The translations under genes and the position numbers were made by a program. Shown piece by piece: positions 22,378 to 30,733 of a DNA stretch of 64,000 nucleotides. The stretch lies in NCBI GenBank assembly GCA_014655195.1, contig BNBH01000009.1, forward strand, positions 204,431 to 268,430. Reading direction: 5' to 3'. Numbering within the stretch: position 1 is the first letter of the stretch; every line of letters starts with the position of its first letter. This DNA comes from Streptomyces cellulosae (lineage in GTDB: Bacteria > Actinomycetota > Actinomycetes > Streptomycetales > Streptomycetaceae). The notes beneath the pieces are model-generated. The model did no database searches, had not been told where the DNA came from, and saw nothing but the letters and a program-made list of their open reading frames with translations.

Positions 22378-23136
22378 TCAGAACCCGTGCCGAGAGCCCC
22401 CGTCCACCGGCAGCATCACGCCCGTGACGTACGACGCCGCCGGGGAGAGGAGGAACGCCGCCGTGCGGCCGAACTCCTCGGGGGTGCCGTAGCGGCGCAG
22501 GGGGATGCGGGACTCGGCCGCCTGGCGGGTGGCTTCCGGGTCGGCGGAGAGGGAGTCCAGCTCGCGCACGCGGTCGGTGTCGATGCGGCCGGGCAGCAGG
22601 CCCACCACGCGGATGCCGCGGGGGCCCAGTTCGTCGGCGAGGGACTTGGCGAAGCCGGCCAGGCCCGGGCGCAGTCCGTTGGAGATGGTCAGGCCGGGGA
22701 TCGGCTCGTGCACCGAGCCGGACAGCACGAAGCCGATGACACCCCCCTCGCCCAGCTCCGCGGCGGCCGCGCGGGCCAGCCGTACCGCGCCGAGGAACAC
22801 CGCCTCGAACGCCGCCTGCCACTGCTCGTCCGTGGTGTCGGCGACGAACCCCGGCGGGGGTCCGCCCACGCTGACGAGGACGCCGTCGAAGCGGCCGAAC
22901 CGCTCGCGCGCGGCCGCGATCAGCCGCTCGGCGGCCCCGGGGTCGGCGTTGTCGACGGCCACCCCGGCCGCCGCGTCCGGCCCCAGCGCGGACACGGCCT
23001 CGGCGACCGCGTCCTCCTTCCGCCCCGTGACGACCACCTTCGCGCCCTCGGCGACGAGCGCCCGCGCGGAGGCGTGGCCCAGCCCGCGGGTGGCCCCGGT
23101 GACGACGTACACCCGGTCCTTCAGTCCAAGATCCAT
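22378..23136 (-). CDS. SDR-fold protein lacking the canonical catalytic Tyr/Lys
   Basis: 252 residues of short-chain dehydrogenase/reductase fold with the nucleotide-binding TGATRGLGHASA near the N-terminus. The expected Tyr-x-x-x-Lys is absent: after the Ser in GSVHEPIPG the aligned segment reads TISNGLRPGLAGF, with Asn and Arg in place of Tyr and Lys. The central NAG motif is also changed (SVGGPPPG). This matches a recognised group of beta-ketoacyl-reductase-like SDRs without the tetrad. It ends ASYVTGVMLPVDGG as SDRs do. ATG at 23136. Activity is uncertain; it may bind cofactor without classical catalysis. Confidence 0.88.
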   Translation of the reverse strand: MDLGLKDRVYVVTGATRGLGHASARALVAEGAKVVVTGRKEDAVAEAVSALGPDAAAGVAVDNADPGAAERLIAAARERFGRFDGVLVSVGGPPPGFVADTTDEQWQAAFEAVFLGAVRLARAAAAELGEGGVIGFVLSGSVHEPIPGLTISNGLRPGLAGFAKSLADELGPRGIRVVGLLPGRIDTDRVRELDSLSADPEATRQAAESRIPLRRYGTPEEFGRTAAFLLSPAASYVTGVMLPVDGGSRHGF

Positions 23137-23140
23137 GGCC

Positions 23141-24922
23141 CTATCCTGCCTCCTCGTCGCCGAACAGGGCGAGGGCGCTGTTCAGCAGGCCGATGTGGCT
23201 GAACGCCTGAGGGAAGTTGCCCAGCAGCCGGCCGTTCACCGTGTCGTACTCCTCGGCGAGGAGCCCCACGTCGTTCGCCAGGCCCAGCAGCCGTTCGAAG
23301 AGTTCGCGGGCCTCCTCGGTGCGGCCCGTCATGTGCAGGGCGTCCACGAGCCAGAACGCGCACGCCAGGAACGCGCCCTCCTGCCCGGGCAGCCCGTCCA
23401 GTTCGGCGGCGTCCGGGGTGTAGCGGCGTACGAGACCGTCCTGGCCCAGCTCCGCCCGGATCGCGTCGATGGTGCCGAGCACCCGGGGGTCGTCCGGCGG
23501 CAGGAAGCCGGTGCGGGGGATCAGCAGCAGCGCCGCGTCCAGCTCCCGCGAACCGTAGGACTGCGTGAACGTGTTGCGCTCGGGGTCGTAGCCCTTCTCG
23601 CACACCTCCCGGTGCACCTCGTCGCGCAGTTCGCGCCAGCCGTCGAGGTCGCCGTCCAGGTCCGGGAACTTCTCCAGCGCGCGCACCAGACGGTCGGCGG
23701 CCACCCACACCATCACCTTGGAGTGCACGAAATGGCGCCGCCCGCCGCGCACCTCCCACAGGCCCTCGTCCGGCTGCCGCCACGCCGTGCGCAGGAAGTC
23801 CAGCAGCACCGACTGCAGCGCCCACACGTCCGGCTGCGCGGACAGCCCCGCGCGCCGGGCCAGTGCGAGGGAGTCCACGACCTCCCCGTACACGTCGAGC
23901 TGGAGCTGTTTCACGGCGTCGTTGCCGATCCGCACCGGGGTGGCGCCGCCGAAGCCGGACAGCCAGGGGATCTCGAACTCCGGCAGCCTCCGCTCGCCCG
24001 CGAGCCCGTACATGATCTGCAGGTCCGCCGGGTCGCCGGCGACCGCGCGGAGCAGCCAGTTGCGCCAGGCCTCGGCCTCCTCCATGTACCCGGCGGCGAG
24101 CAGCGCGCTCAGGGTGAGCGTGGAGTCGCGCAGCCAGCAGAAGCGGTAGTCCCAGTTCCGTACGCCGCCCGGCTCCTCCGGCAGGGAGGTGGTGGCGGCG
24201 GCGACGATGCCGCCGGTGGGGCGGTAGGTGAGCGCCTTCAGCGTGATCAGGGACCGCATCACCATGTCCCGGTGCGGCCCCCGGTAGCGGCAGCGGGACG
24301 CCCACGCCTGCCAGTCCTTCACGCTGTGCCGCAGCGAGGCGTACGGGTCGATCAGCGCCGGGCGCGGCTCGTGCGAGGGGTGCCAGGTGAGCACGAAGGC
24401 GACCCGCTCGCCCTCCTTCACCGTGAACTCCGCGTGGGTGCCGAAGTCCTCGCCCCAGGTGTGCACCTCCGGCTCGCTGCGCAGCCACACCGAGTCGGGC
24501 CCGGCCACCGCGACCCGGTGACCGTCGGCCCTGCGCACCCACGGCACGATGGAGCCGTAGTCGAACCGCAGCTTGAGCGTGCTGCGCACGGTCACCTCAC
24601 CGCTGAGGCCCTGCACGATCCGCACCAGGTCGGGCGCCGTGTGCCGCTGTGGCATCAGGTCGGTGACCTGCACGGCGCCGTCGGGTGTCTCCCACACGGT
24701 GTCCAGGACCAGCGAGTCCTCGCGGTAGGCGCGGCGCGCGCACCGCTCCTGGCCCGGCGGGGCGATGCGCCAGTGGCCGTTGCTCTCGTCGCCGAGCAGC
24801 CGGGCGAAGCAGGCCGCCGAGTCGAAGCGGGGCAGGCAGAGCCAGTCGATCGAGCCGTCGGCGCCCACCAGGGCAGCGGTCTGCTCGTCGCCGATGAGCG
24901 CGTAGTCCTCGATTCGCAGCAC
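23141..24922 (-). CDS. Glycoside hydrolase family 15 protein (glucoamylase/trehalase-like)
   Basis: A cytoplasmic GH15-type enzyme of 593 residues with no signal peptide. The N-terminal beta-sandwich starts VLRIEDYALIGDEQTAALVG and DGSIDWLCLPRFDS. The (alpha/alpha)6 barrel carries VRNWDYRFCWLRDSTLTLSA, which includes the first catalytic region, and LYEEVDP-like segments are replaced by LLAEEYDTVNGRLLGNFPQA near the end. Actinobacterial members hydrolyse trehalose or alpha-glucans. The start chosen is GTG at 24922; a TTG at 24955 is possible. It lies 33 bp after the symporter-sigma-membrane protein genes on the same strand, so it may be a fourth gene of that operon. Confidence 0.9.
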   Translation of the reverse strand: MLRIEDYALIGDEQTAALVGADGSIDWLCLPRFDSAACFARLLGDESNGHWRIAPPGQERCARRAYREDSLVLDTVWETPDGAVQVTDLMPQRHTAPDLVRIVQGLSGEVTVRSTLKLRFDYGSIVPWVRRADGHRVAVAGPDSVWLRSEPEVHTWGEDFGTHAEFTVKEGERVAFVLTWHPSHEPRPALIDPYASLRHSVKDWQAWASRCRYRGPHRDMVMRSLITLKALTYRPTGGIVAAATTSLPEEPGGVRNWDYRFCWLRDSTLTLSALLAAGYMEEAEAWRNWLLRAVAGDPADLQIMYGLAGERRLPEFEIPWLSGFGGATPVRIGNDAVKQLQLDVYGEVVDSLALARRAGLSAQPDVWALQSVLLDFLRTAWRQPDEGLWEVRGGRRHFVHSKVMVWVAADRLVRALEKFPDLDGDLDGWRELRDEVHREVCEKGYDPERNTFTQSYGSRELDAALLLIPRTGFLPPDDPRVLGTIDAIRAELGQDGLVRRYTPDAAELDGLPGQEGAFLACAFWLVDALHMTGRTEEARELFERLLGLANDVGLLAEEYDTVNGRLLGNFPQAFSHIGLLNSALALFGDEEAG

Positions 24923-24955
24923 GGGGTGCGGGTTCCCTGCGGCCGGGGGCCGCAA

Positions 24956-25321
24956 TCAGCCCGGAGGCCGGGGGAGTGACGGTCCGTCGGCTGCGGCGGC
25001 GCCGTCGCCGGAGAAGATCACACCGGGTTCGACGGGCGCCTGGTTGAGCACCCACAGCCCGATCAGCGTGGCCAGCGCGAACACGACGGCGACCAGCACG
25101 GTGAGCACCAGCCGGCGGCGGCGCTCCCGGCGCAGCCACTCGCCGCGCGCGGTGCGGTAGGCGTCCGGGTCGGGCCGCACCCCTCCGGCCAGGGCGTGCA
25201 GGGCGTCGGCGAGCTGCCGTTCGGTGTGCTCCGCGTCCGGCGGCCGGGTCGGCTCGGGCGGTTCGTGGCCGGTGCGGTCCTGGCCGGCGTCACGCGACGG
25301 GGTCGCATCCTGATGCTTCAT
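24956..25321 (-). CDS. Single-helix membrane protein coupled to ECF sigma factor, possible anti-sigma
   Basis: 121 residues: a charged N-terminal part with ERQLADALHALAGGVRPDPD, a basic RRERRRR segment, one membrane helix (about residues 71-95), and a short outer tail. Its ATG at 25321 overlaps the sigma-factor stop (ATGA). The order sigma factor then coupled one-helix protein, with the helix separating inner and outer parts, is the standard sigma/anti-sigma layout. The inner part lacks a zinc-binding anti-sigma HxxxCxxC motif, so if it is an anti-sigma factor it is not of that class. Unproven. Confidence 0.75.
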   Translation of the reverse strand: MKHQDATPSRDAGQDRTGHEPPEPTRPPDAEHTERQLADALHALAGGVRPDPDAYRTARGEWLRRERRRRLVLTVLVAVVFALATLIGLWVLNQAPVEPGVIFSGDGAAAADGPSLPRPPG

Positions 25322-25935
25322 CGCCGGGTCTCCATGGCCTGGGTCAGCGCGGCGATGCCGCGGGAGGTGTGCGTCTTGACGGAGCCGCGGGAGATGCCCA
25401 TCGCGGCGGCGATCTCGGCCTCCTTCAGCCCGAGCCAGTGGCGCAGTACCAGCGCCTCGCGCTGCCGGGCCGGGAGCTGCTGCAGCGCGTCGATCAGCAC
25501 CCGCTGGTCGTCCCGCAGCAGCGCGGTGTTCTCGGCGGACGTCACGGTCGCCTCGGGCGGAGGGGCCGGCTGCTCCTCGTGCCGGCGGGCGACCTGGAGG
25601 TGGCGTATCCGCATCCGGGTCAGGTTGCAGACCGTGGAGCGCAGATAGGCCTCGGCCGCGGCGACGTCCTTCAGCCGCCGCCACCGACGGTAGATCTGGT
25701 AGTACGCCTCGGCGACCACGTTCTCCGGGTCGTCCGCGCCGAGCAGCACGGCGAGCCGCAGCATCGAGGAGTAGTGCAGCTCGAAGAGGCGGGCCACACC
25801 GGCCTCACGCTCCAGGTCGGCGGGGTCCGTGACCGGTGCGGCGAGCGGGGCGGGCGGGTCCGGCGGCTCGGGCGGCGGGGCGGCCGGGGCCGGGGCCGGG
25901 GGCAGGGTGACCGGGGGACGGTGTCTGCGTATCAC
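25318..25935 (-). CDS. ECF-type RNA polymerase sigma factor
   Basis: 205 residues. A Pro-rich N-terminal extension (about 40 residues) precedes region 2 (ARLFELHYSSMLRLAVLLGA then AEAYYQIYRRWRRLKD) and region 4 (LQQLPARQREALVLRHWLGL then EIAAAMGISRGSVKTHTSRG). Resembles the SigE/SigK-like actinobacterial ECF group. GTG at 25935 overlaps the symporter stop (GTGA) and its TGA overlaps the start of the one-helix protein (ATGA). Such coupling fixes the stoichiometry of transporter, sigma factor and membrane protein. Confidence 0.92.
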   Translation of the reverse strand: MIRRHRPPVTLPPAPAPAAPPPEPPDPPAPLAAPVTDPADLEREAGVARLFELHYSSMLRLAVLLGADDPENVVAEAYYQIYRRWRRLKDVAAAEAYLRSTVCNLTRMRIRHLQVARRHEEQPAPPPEATVTSAENTALLRDDQRVLIDALQQLPARQREALVLRHWLGLKEAEIAAAMGISRGSVKTHTSRGIAALTQAMETRR

Positions 25936-27488
25936 GCGTTGTTCGCTCCCGTCGGAGGACGTCGCCCGGCGCGCGGGCGGGACGGCAGGTCGGTGGAGTC
26001 GGGTCCGCGCGGGACGCCGAGCCGGGCGAGGACGGGCGTGGCGGCCACCGCGACGGCCAGGTTCAGCACCAGCGCGGCGACCCCGGCGTAGATCTCGGGC
26101 GAGCCGGCGACGAGCGGCACGGTCGAGGAGAAGCCCTCCCGCACCACCAGGTAGGTCCCGGCGGCCATGCCCACGGCCCAGCCGGCGAGCAGCGCCCGCG
26201 GGTGCAGCCACCGCGTGTACAGGCCGACGGCGACGGCCGGGAAGACCTGGAGGATCCACACCCCGCCGAGGAGCTGGAGGTTGATCGCGTCCTGGTCGCG
26301 CAGCCCGAACACGAACGCCACCGCGCCGAGCTTCGCGGTCAGCGACACCGCCTTGGCGACCCGCACCTGCCGCTTCGGCGTGGCCGTCGGGTGGACGTAC
26401 TCGACGTACACGTTGCGCACGAAGCTGGTGGCCGCGGCGATGGACATCACGGCCGCCGGGACCAGCGCGCCGACCACGATCGAGCCGAACACCAGCCCCG
26501 CGAGCGGGCCCGGCATCAGCCGGTCGACCAGCATCGGCACCGCCGCCTCCGCGCCGCCCTCGGGAGCCCGCACCCCGGCGGCGAGGGCCGCGATCCCGAG
26601 GAAGCCGAACAGCGCGAGCAGCGCCGTCCAGGCGGGCAGCCCCGCCGACACCTTGCGCAGGGTGCGCGTCCCGTCGGCGGCGAACCCGGCGGTCAGCACG
26701 TGCGGGTACATCAGCAGCGCCAGCGCGGACCCGAGCGCGAGCGTCGCGTACGCGGGCCGCTGTTCGGGCGTGAGCACCAGCGGCGAGTGGGCGGGGTCGG
26801 TGCCGCCGAGGGCGTGGGCGGCCCCGTCGAAGACCGCGCCGGGACCGCCGGACCGGTCCAGGACCAGCCAGCAGACCGCGGTGAGCGACACGAACACCGC
26901 CACCGCCTTCAGCGCGGCGATCACCGTGGGCGCCCGCAGCCCGTGCCGGTAGGTGGCCACCGCCAGCCCGGCGAACACCGCCGTCATCGCCAGGTCCCCG
27001 ACGACGCCCGGCGGGTAGAGACCGCCCGCCGTGAGCACCGCGCGGATGCCGAGCAGCTGGAGCGCCAGGTACGGCATCGTCGCGAGGATGCCGGTCAGCG
27101 CGACCACCAGGGCCAGCGGGGCCGAGCCGTAGCGGCCGCGCACGAAGTCGGCGGCCGTGACGTAGCCGTGCCGCCGGGCCACTTCCCAGAGCCGGCTGAG
27201 CAGCACGAACGCCAGCGGGCACACGATCACCGTGTACGGCACCGCGAAGAACGCGGACGCGCCGTTGCCGTACGCGAGGCCCGGCACGGCGGTGAAGGTG
27301 TACGCGGTGTAGACCGTCCCGCCGAGCAGCAGCCAGGTCCAGCCGGCGCCGAGGCTCCGGTCGGCCAGCGCCCAGCCCTCCAGCGAGGGCAGCCGGTCGC
27401 CGGGGCGCAGCCGGCGTGCGGTGACGGCGAGCAGCGACGCCCCGCCGATCACGGCGAGGAACGTCGTGGTCATGGCTGCGCCGGCCAT
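25932..27488 (-). CDS. Sodium:solute symporter family transporter
   Basis: A 518-residue SSS-family membrane protein with about 13 helices. Family stretches are GGTVYTAYTFTAVPGLAYGN, GYVTAADFVRGRYGSAPLAL, and the Na+-site region VVGALVPAAVMSIAAATSFV then RNVYVEYVHP. The last ~35 residues are a polar tail. The solute cannot be told from sequence. ATG at 27488 has AAGGAC 8 nt upstream. It is first in a coupled set with an ECF sigma factor and a one-helix membrane protein, so a sensing role in addition to transport is conceivable (inference). Confidence 0.9.
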   Translation of the reverse strand: MAGAAMTTTFLAVIGGASLLAVTARRLRPGDRLPSLEGWALADRSLGAGWTWLLLGGTVYTAYTFTAVPGLAYGNGASAFFAVPYTVIVCPLAFVLLSRLWEVARRHGYVTAADFVRGRYGSAPLALVVALTGILATMPYLALQLLGIRAVLTAGGLYPPGVVGDLAMTAVFAGLAVATYRHGLRAPTVIAALKAVAVFVSLTAVCWLVLDRSGGPGAVFDGAAHALGGTDPAHSPLVLTPEQRPAYATLALGSALALLMYPHVLTAGFAADGTRTLRKVSAGLPAWTALLALFGFLGIAALAAGVRAPEGGAEAAVPMLVDRLMPGPLAGLVFGSIVVGALVPAAVMSIAAATSFVRNVYVEYVHPTATPKRQVRVAKAVSLTAKLGAVAFVFGLRDQDAINLQLLGGVWILQVFPAVAVGLYTRWLHPRALLAGWAVGMAAGTYLVVREGFSSTVPLVAGSPEIYAGVAALVLNLAVAVAATPVLARLGVPRGPDSTDLPSRPRAGRRPPTGANNA

Positions 27489-27655
27489 GGATCACCGTCC
27501 TTGGTGTGCTGTGCCCTCGGGAGAGAGTTGCGCGGACGGCCCGTCCGGATGACGGAAACCGGCCGGTTCCGTGTCCGGAACCCATCGGTGACACGCCCGA
27601 CGGTGCGCCACTCTCGCACAGAACCCGGCGAACGGGGAGAAGCGGGGGAGCGCGG

Positions 27656-28468
27656 TCAGACGGCCGCGGACTCGGCGGGGGCGGTGTCGGACGCCCCGGA
27701 GTCGGTGTCCTGGCCCGTCTTCGCGGTCCGCTCGCGCGCCTCACGGCGGGCCAGCACGACCCAGCCGACCGGGACGGCCGCGGCGAACAGCCACCACTGG
27801 ACCGCGTACGCGTAGTTCAGCGCCGCGTTCTCCTTGCCGGGGTCACCCAGCTGCTGAGGGAGGCCGCCCTTCGGCTCGGGCCCGGTCTGCGCCACGTAGC
27901 CGCCGAGCACGTCGGCGTCCAGCCGCTCCGCCTCCCGCTCGCTGTCGATCAGCATGATCTGCCGGTCGGGCAGGCCCTCGAGGTCCTTGATGCCGCTGGC
28001 CTCGGTCGTCTCGTCCGGCATCAGCCGGCCGGTGATCGTGGTCTCCCCGGCCGGCGGCGCGGGCACCTTCGGGAAGGCGGTCTGGCTGGGGCCGTCGGCG
28101 GGGATCCAGCCGCGGTTGACCAGCAGCACCTTGCCGTCGTCGAGGACGAACGGCGTCAGGACGTGGAAGCCGATCTCCTCGTCGGCGTTGACGCGGCGGC
28201 GCACCACGACCTCGGCGTCCGTGTCGAACCGGCCCGTGGCGGTCACCGTGCGGTACCGCTCGGCCCGGGTCACCGCGTGGCCCGGGGCCGCGAGCCGCTC
28301 CACCGGCACCGGGTCGGCGGCCAGCGCGTCGGTCACCAGCTGGTTGCGCGCGGAGCGCTCCTCGGAGCGGTTCATCTGCCAGATGCCCAGCGCGATCATC
28401 GTGGGGACGAGAAGCAGGGCGACCAGTGTGAGGGTCACCCATTGCCGGGACAGCAGGAAGCGGTACAC
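27656..28468 (-). CDS. SURF1-family protein (cytochrome oxidase assembly)
   Basis: 270 residues with the SURF1 layout: an N-terminal helix (VTLTLVALLLVPTMIALGIW then QMNRSEER), a periplasmic-side domain with RYRTVTATGRFD and LLVNRGWIPADG, and a C-terminal helix preceded by NYAYAVQWWLFAAAVPVGWV. SURF1 aids heme/copper insertion into aa3-type cytochrome oxidase. The C-terminal tail is polar. Start taken as GTG at 28468 (VYRFLLSRQWV); the frame's earlier TTG at 28483 is less likely. No strong ribosome site is visible. Confidence 0.92.
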   Translation of the reverse strand: MYRFLLSRQWVTLTLVALLLVPTMIALGIWQMNRSEERSARNQLVTDALAADPVPVERLAAPGHAVTRAERYRTVTATGRFDTDAEVVVRRRVNADEEIGFHVLTPFVLDDGKVLLVNRGWIPADGPSQTAFPKVPAPPAGETTITGRLMPDETTEASGIKDLEGLPDRQIMLIDSEREAERLDADVLGGYVAQTGPEPKGGLPQQLGDPGKENAALNYAYAVQWWLFAAAVPVGWVVLARREARERTAKTGQDTDSGASDTAPAESAAV

Positions 28469-28554
28469 CCCATGAAGGTACAACCCGGGCGCGCGACGAT
28501 CCGAGCCGGGTACGGCCCCACGCCCCGCGCGCCTTCCCGCGGGCGGCGGGCCGG

Positions 28555-29538
28555 TCAGGTCTCCGAGGCGGGCTCGACGTCCGCGAGGAGCTGGCCGAAG
28601 GCGGCCTCGTCGACCACCGGCGTGCCGAACTGGCGGGCCTTGACCGTCTTCGACGTGCCCGAGTCCGGGTCGTTGGTCACCAGGAGGCTCGTGAGCCGCG
28701 ACAGGCTCGTCGCCACGTGCAGCCCCGCCTCGGTCGCCCGGTCCTCCAGGAGGTCGCGCTCGGTGGACGTGTCCCCGGAGAACGCCACCCGCATGCCCTG
28801 CTTGAGACGCTTGCCCGGTTCATACCGTCCCGGGTTGGGATAGGGGCATGCGGGTCTTTTGCGGGAGGGGCGCCAACTGGAGGGCGCCCGCCCGCCGTAG
28901 GACGCCTGCTGCCCGATACGGGGACGGTCCGACCACTCGGTGAGCGGCCGGCACTCGTGCAGCGGCAGCCGTACGCCGCCCGCCGCCGCGGCCCGCAGGC
29001 TCGGCCGGAACGCCTCCGCCAGCACGCGCGCGTCGTCCAGCGCGTGGTGTGCCCGGCGCTGCACCACGCCGAAGTGCGCCGCGAGCGACTCCAGCTTGTG
29101 GTTGGGCAGCGGCAGCCTCAGCTCCTTCGACAGGGCGATGGTGCACAGCCGTTGTCTCACCGGGGCCTCGCTGCGCGCGCGGGCGTACTCGCGGGCGATC
29201 ATCTGCCAGTCGAACACCGCGTTGTGCGCCACCAGGACGCGGCCCTCCAGACGCGCCGCGAACTCCGCCGCGATGTCCTGGAAGAGGGGCGCGCCCTCGA
29301 GCACGTCGCTCGTCAGCCCGTGTATCCACACCGGGCCCGGGTCGCGCTCCGGGTTGACCACCGTGTACCAGTGGTCCTCGACCTCGCCGCGCGCGTCCAG
29401 CCGGTAGACGGCCGCGGAGATGATGCGGTCGTCCCGGGCCAGCCCCGTCGTCTCCACGTCGACGACCGCGTATCCCTGCGGATACGCGGCCGGCCACGCG
29501 GTGGGGGAGGCGGCTGCGGCGGTGAGATCTTCGAGCAT
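28555..29538 (-). CDS. DEDDh 3'-5' exonuclease with C-terminal BRCT domain
   Basis: 327 residues. The DnaQ-like exonuclease domain shows all motifs: VVDVETTGL (Asp, Glu), LVAHNAVFDWQM (Asp), and RRAHHALDDARVLAEAF (His, Asp). After a ~50-residue basic linker, a BRCT-type domain begins at GMRVAFSGDTSTERD. Such actinobacterial proteins are annotated as DNA polymerase III epsilon-like; the BRCT part suggests a repair or nick-associated role rather than replication proofreading. ATG at 29538. Confidence 0.92.
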   Translation of the reverse strand: MLEDLTAAAASPTAWPAAYPQGYAVVDVETTGLARDDRIISAAVYRLDARGEVEDHWYTVVNPERDPGPVWIHGLTSDVLEGAPLFQDIAAEFAARLEGRVLVAHNAVFDWQMIAREYARARSEAPVRQRLCTIALSKELRLPLPNHKLESLAAHFGVVQRRAHHALDDARVLAEAFRPSLRAAAAGGVRLPLHECRPLTEWSDRPRIGQQASYGGRAPSSWRPSRKRPACPYPNPGRYEPGKRLKQGMRVAFSGDTSTERDLLEDRATEAGLHVATSLSRLTSLLVTNDPDSGTSKTVKARQFGTPVVDEAAFGQLLADVEPASET

Positions 29539-29648
29539 GGTTCATGAGGATACGGCCCGCTACCGACAGGCCTGTCCGTCAGGTGCCCCGTGCGGCGCGT
29601 CCGTTCACGACGCGCGCGTGACGGCGCGTACGACGGCGCGCGGGGCGG

Positions 29649-30647
29649 TCACCAGCGGATCGGCACCGGCAGCGCGGTCAGCAATCCCGACACCGCGACC
29701 ACCAGGGCGAGTACGCACACCTCCGCCCGCGCGGGTGAACGCGCGGTCAGCGGGTCGGCCGCGCGCGACAGCCGCACCCGCGCCCACAGGGCCAGAGCGG
29801 ACACGCCGGCCATCAGGACCAGCTTGGCGAGCAGCACGCGCCCGTACGCGGTGTCCGTCAGCTGCTCCAGGATGGTCCCTGGCGGCATCCGGCGCAGTGA
29901 ACTGCACACCCCCGTCGCGGTGATGGCGGCGAGCAGGACGAGCGCCACGCGCGCGTAGCGGCCCAGCAGCGCCGCGCCCGCCTCCACGTGCCCCCACAAC
30001 CGCAGGGTGCGCAGGACGTGCGGCAGGCCGCCCGCCCACAGCGAAGCGCACGTCAGATGCACCAGCGTCAGCCCCGACCCGACGAGCGGGCTGTACTCGG
30101 TCGTCGGATGCGCGCGCAGCGCCTCGGCGACGACGACCGCCGCCAGCGGCAAGGCCTGCGTGACGGGACGGCGGGACGCGGAGCACAGGGCCGCCGCGAG
30201 GAAGCCGTTGACCTCCAGCAGGGCGAGCTTGCCGTCCCGCGTCTCGTAGAGCCCGCCCACGTCGATGTCGGCGGGGCTGCTCGGCACGAGGTTGCCGGTC
30301 GCCACCACGGACGCGAGTCCCAGGGCGGCCACGAAACCGACGGAGTCGGCGACGGTCGACCAACTCCGGGGCAGGGCGGGCGGCGCGCCGGGAAGCGTAC
30401 GCGCCAGCCGTACGGCGAACAGTTCGCCCAGGGGCACGGCGAGCGCGGCGAACAGCACGGTACGCAGCAGGGCGATGCCCCCGGTTCCGGGCGCCTCCGC
30501 CTCCCCGGTGCCGTGCAGCGCGGGCGACGGCCCGAGCAGGGGGATCAGCGCGCCGAGCACCACCAGGACGAGCACGGCCACGGACCGCCACCGGCCACCG
30601 GACGCCTCGGACGCCCGGGACCGGGACCTGGATTTCGTGAGAGTCAC
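29649..30647 (-). CDS. CopD-family copper resistance/uptake membrane protein
   Basis: 332 residues with about eight helices. The CopD pattern is visible: an early helix, then GSGLTLVHLTCASLWAGGLP with the conserved His and Trp, and the late region with LLAKLVLMAGVSALALWARV. The N-terminus is basic (TLTKSRSRSRASEASGGR). In other bacteria CopD works with CopC to move copper across the membrane; no copC is next to it here. GTG at 30647, preceded by only a weak ribosome site. Confidence 0.88.
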   Translation of the reverse strand: MTLTKSRSRSRASEASGGRWRSVAVLVLVVLGALIPLLGPSPALHGTGEAEAPGTGGIALLRTVLFAALAVPLGELFAVRLARTLPGAPPALPRSWSTVADSVGFVAALGLASVVATGNLVPSSPADIDVGGLYETRDGKLALLEVNGFLAAALCSASRRPVTQALPLAAVVVAEALRAHPTTEYSPLVGSGLTLVHLTCASLWAGGLPHVLRTLRLWGHVEAGAALLGRYARVALVLLAAITATGVCSSLRRMPPGTILEQLTDTAYGRVLLAKLVLMAGVSALALWARVRLSRAADPLTARSPARAEVCVLALVVAVSGLLTALPVPIRW

Positions 30648-30733
30648 CCCAGGATCTTCACAAGATCACACAGAGCGGGGCAAGTGGCGGGAGACATGCG
30701 GACTTTGTCTCTCCGTCGGGGGAGGCGTGCCAC

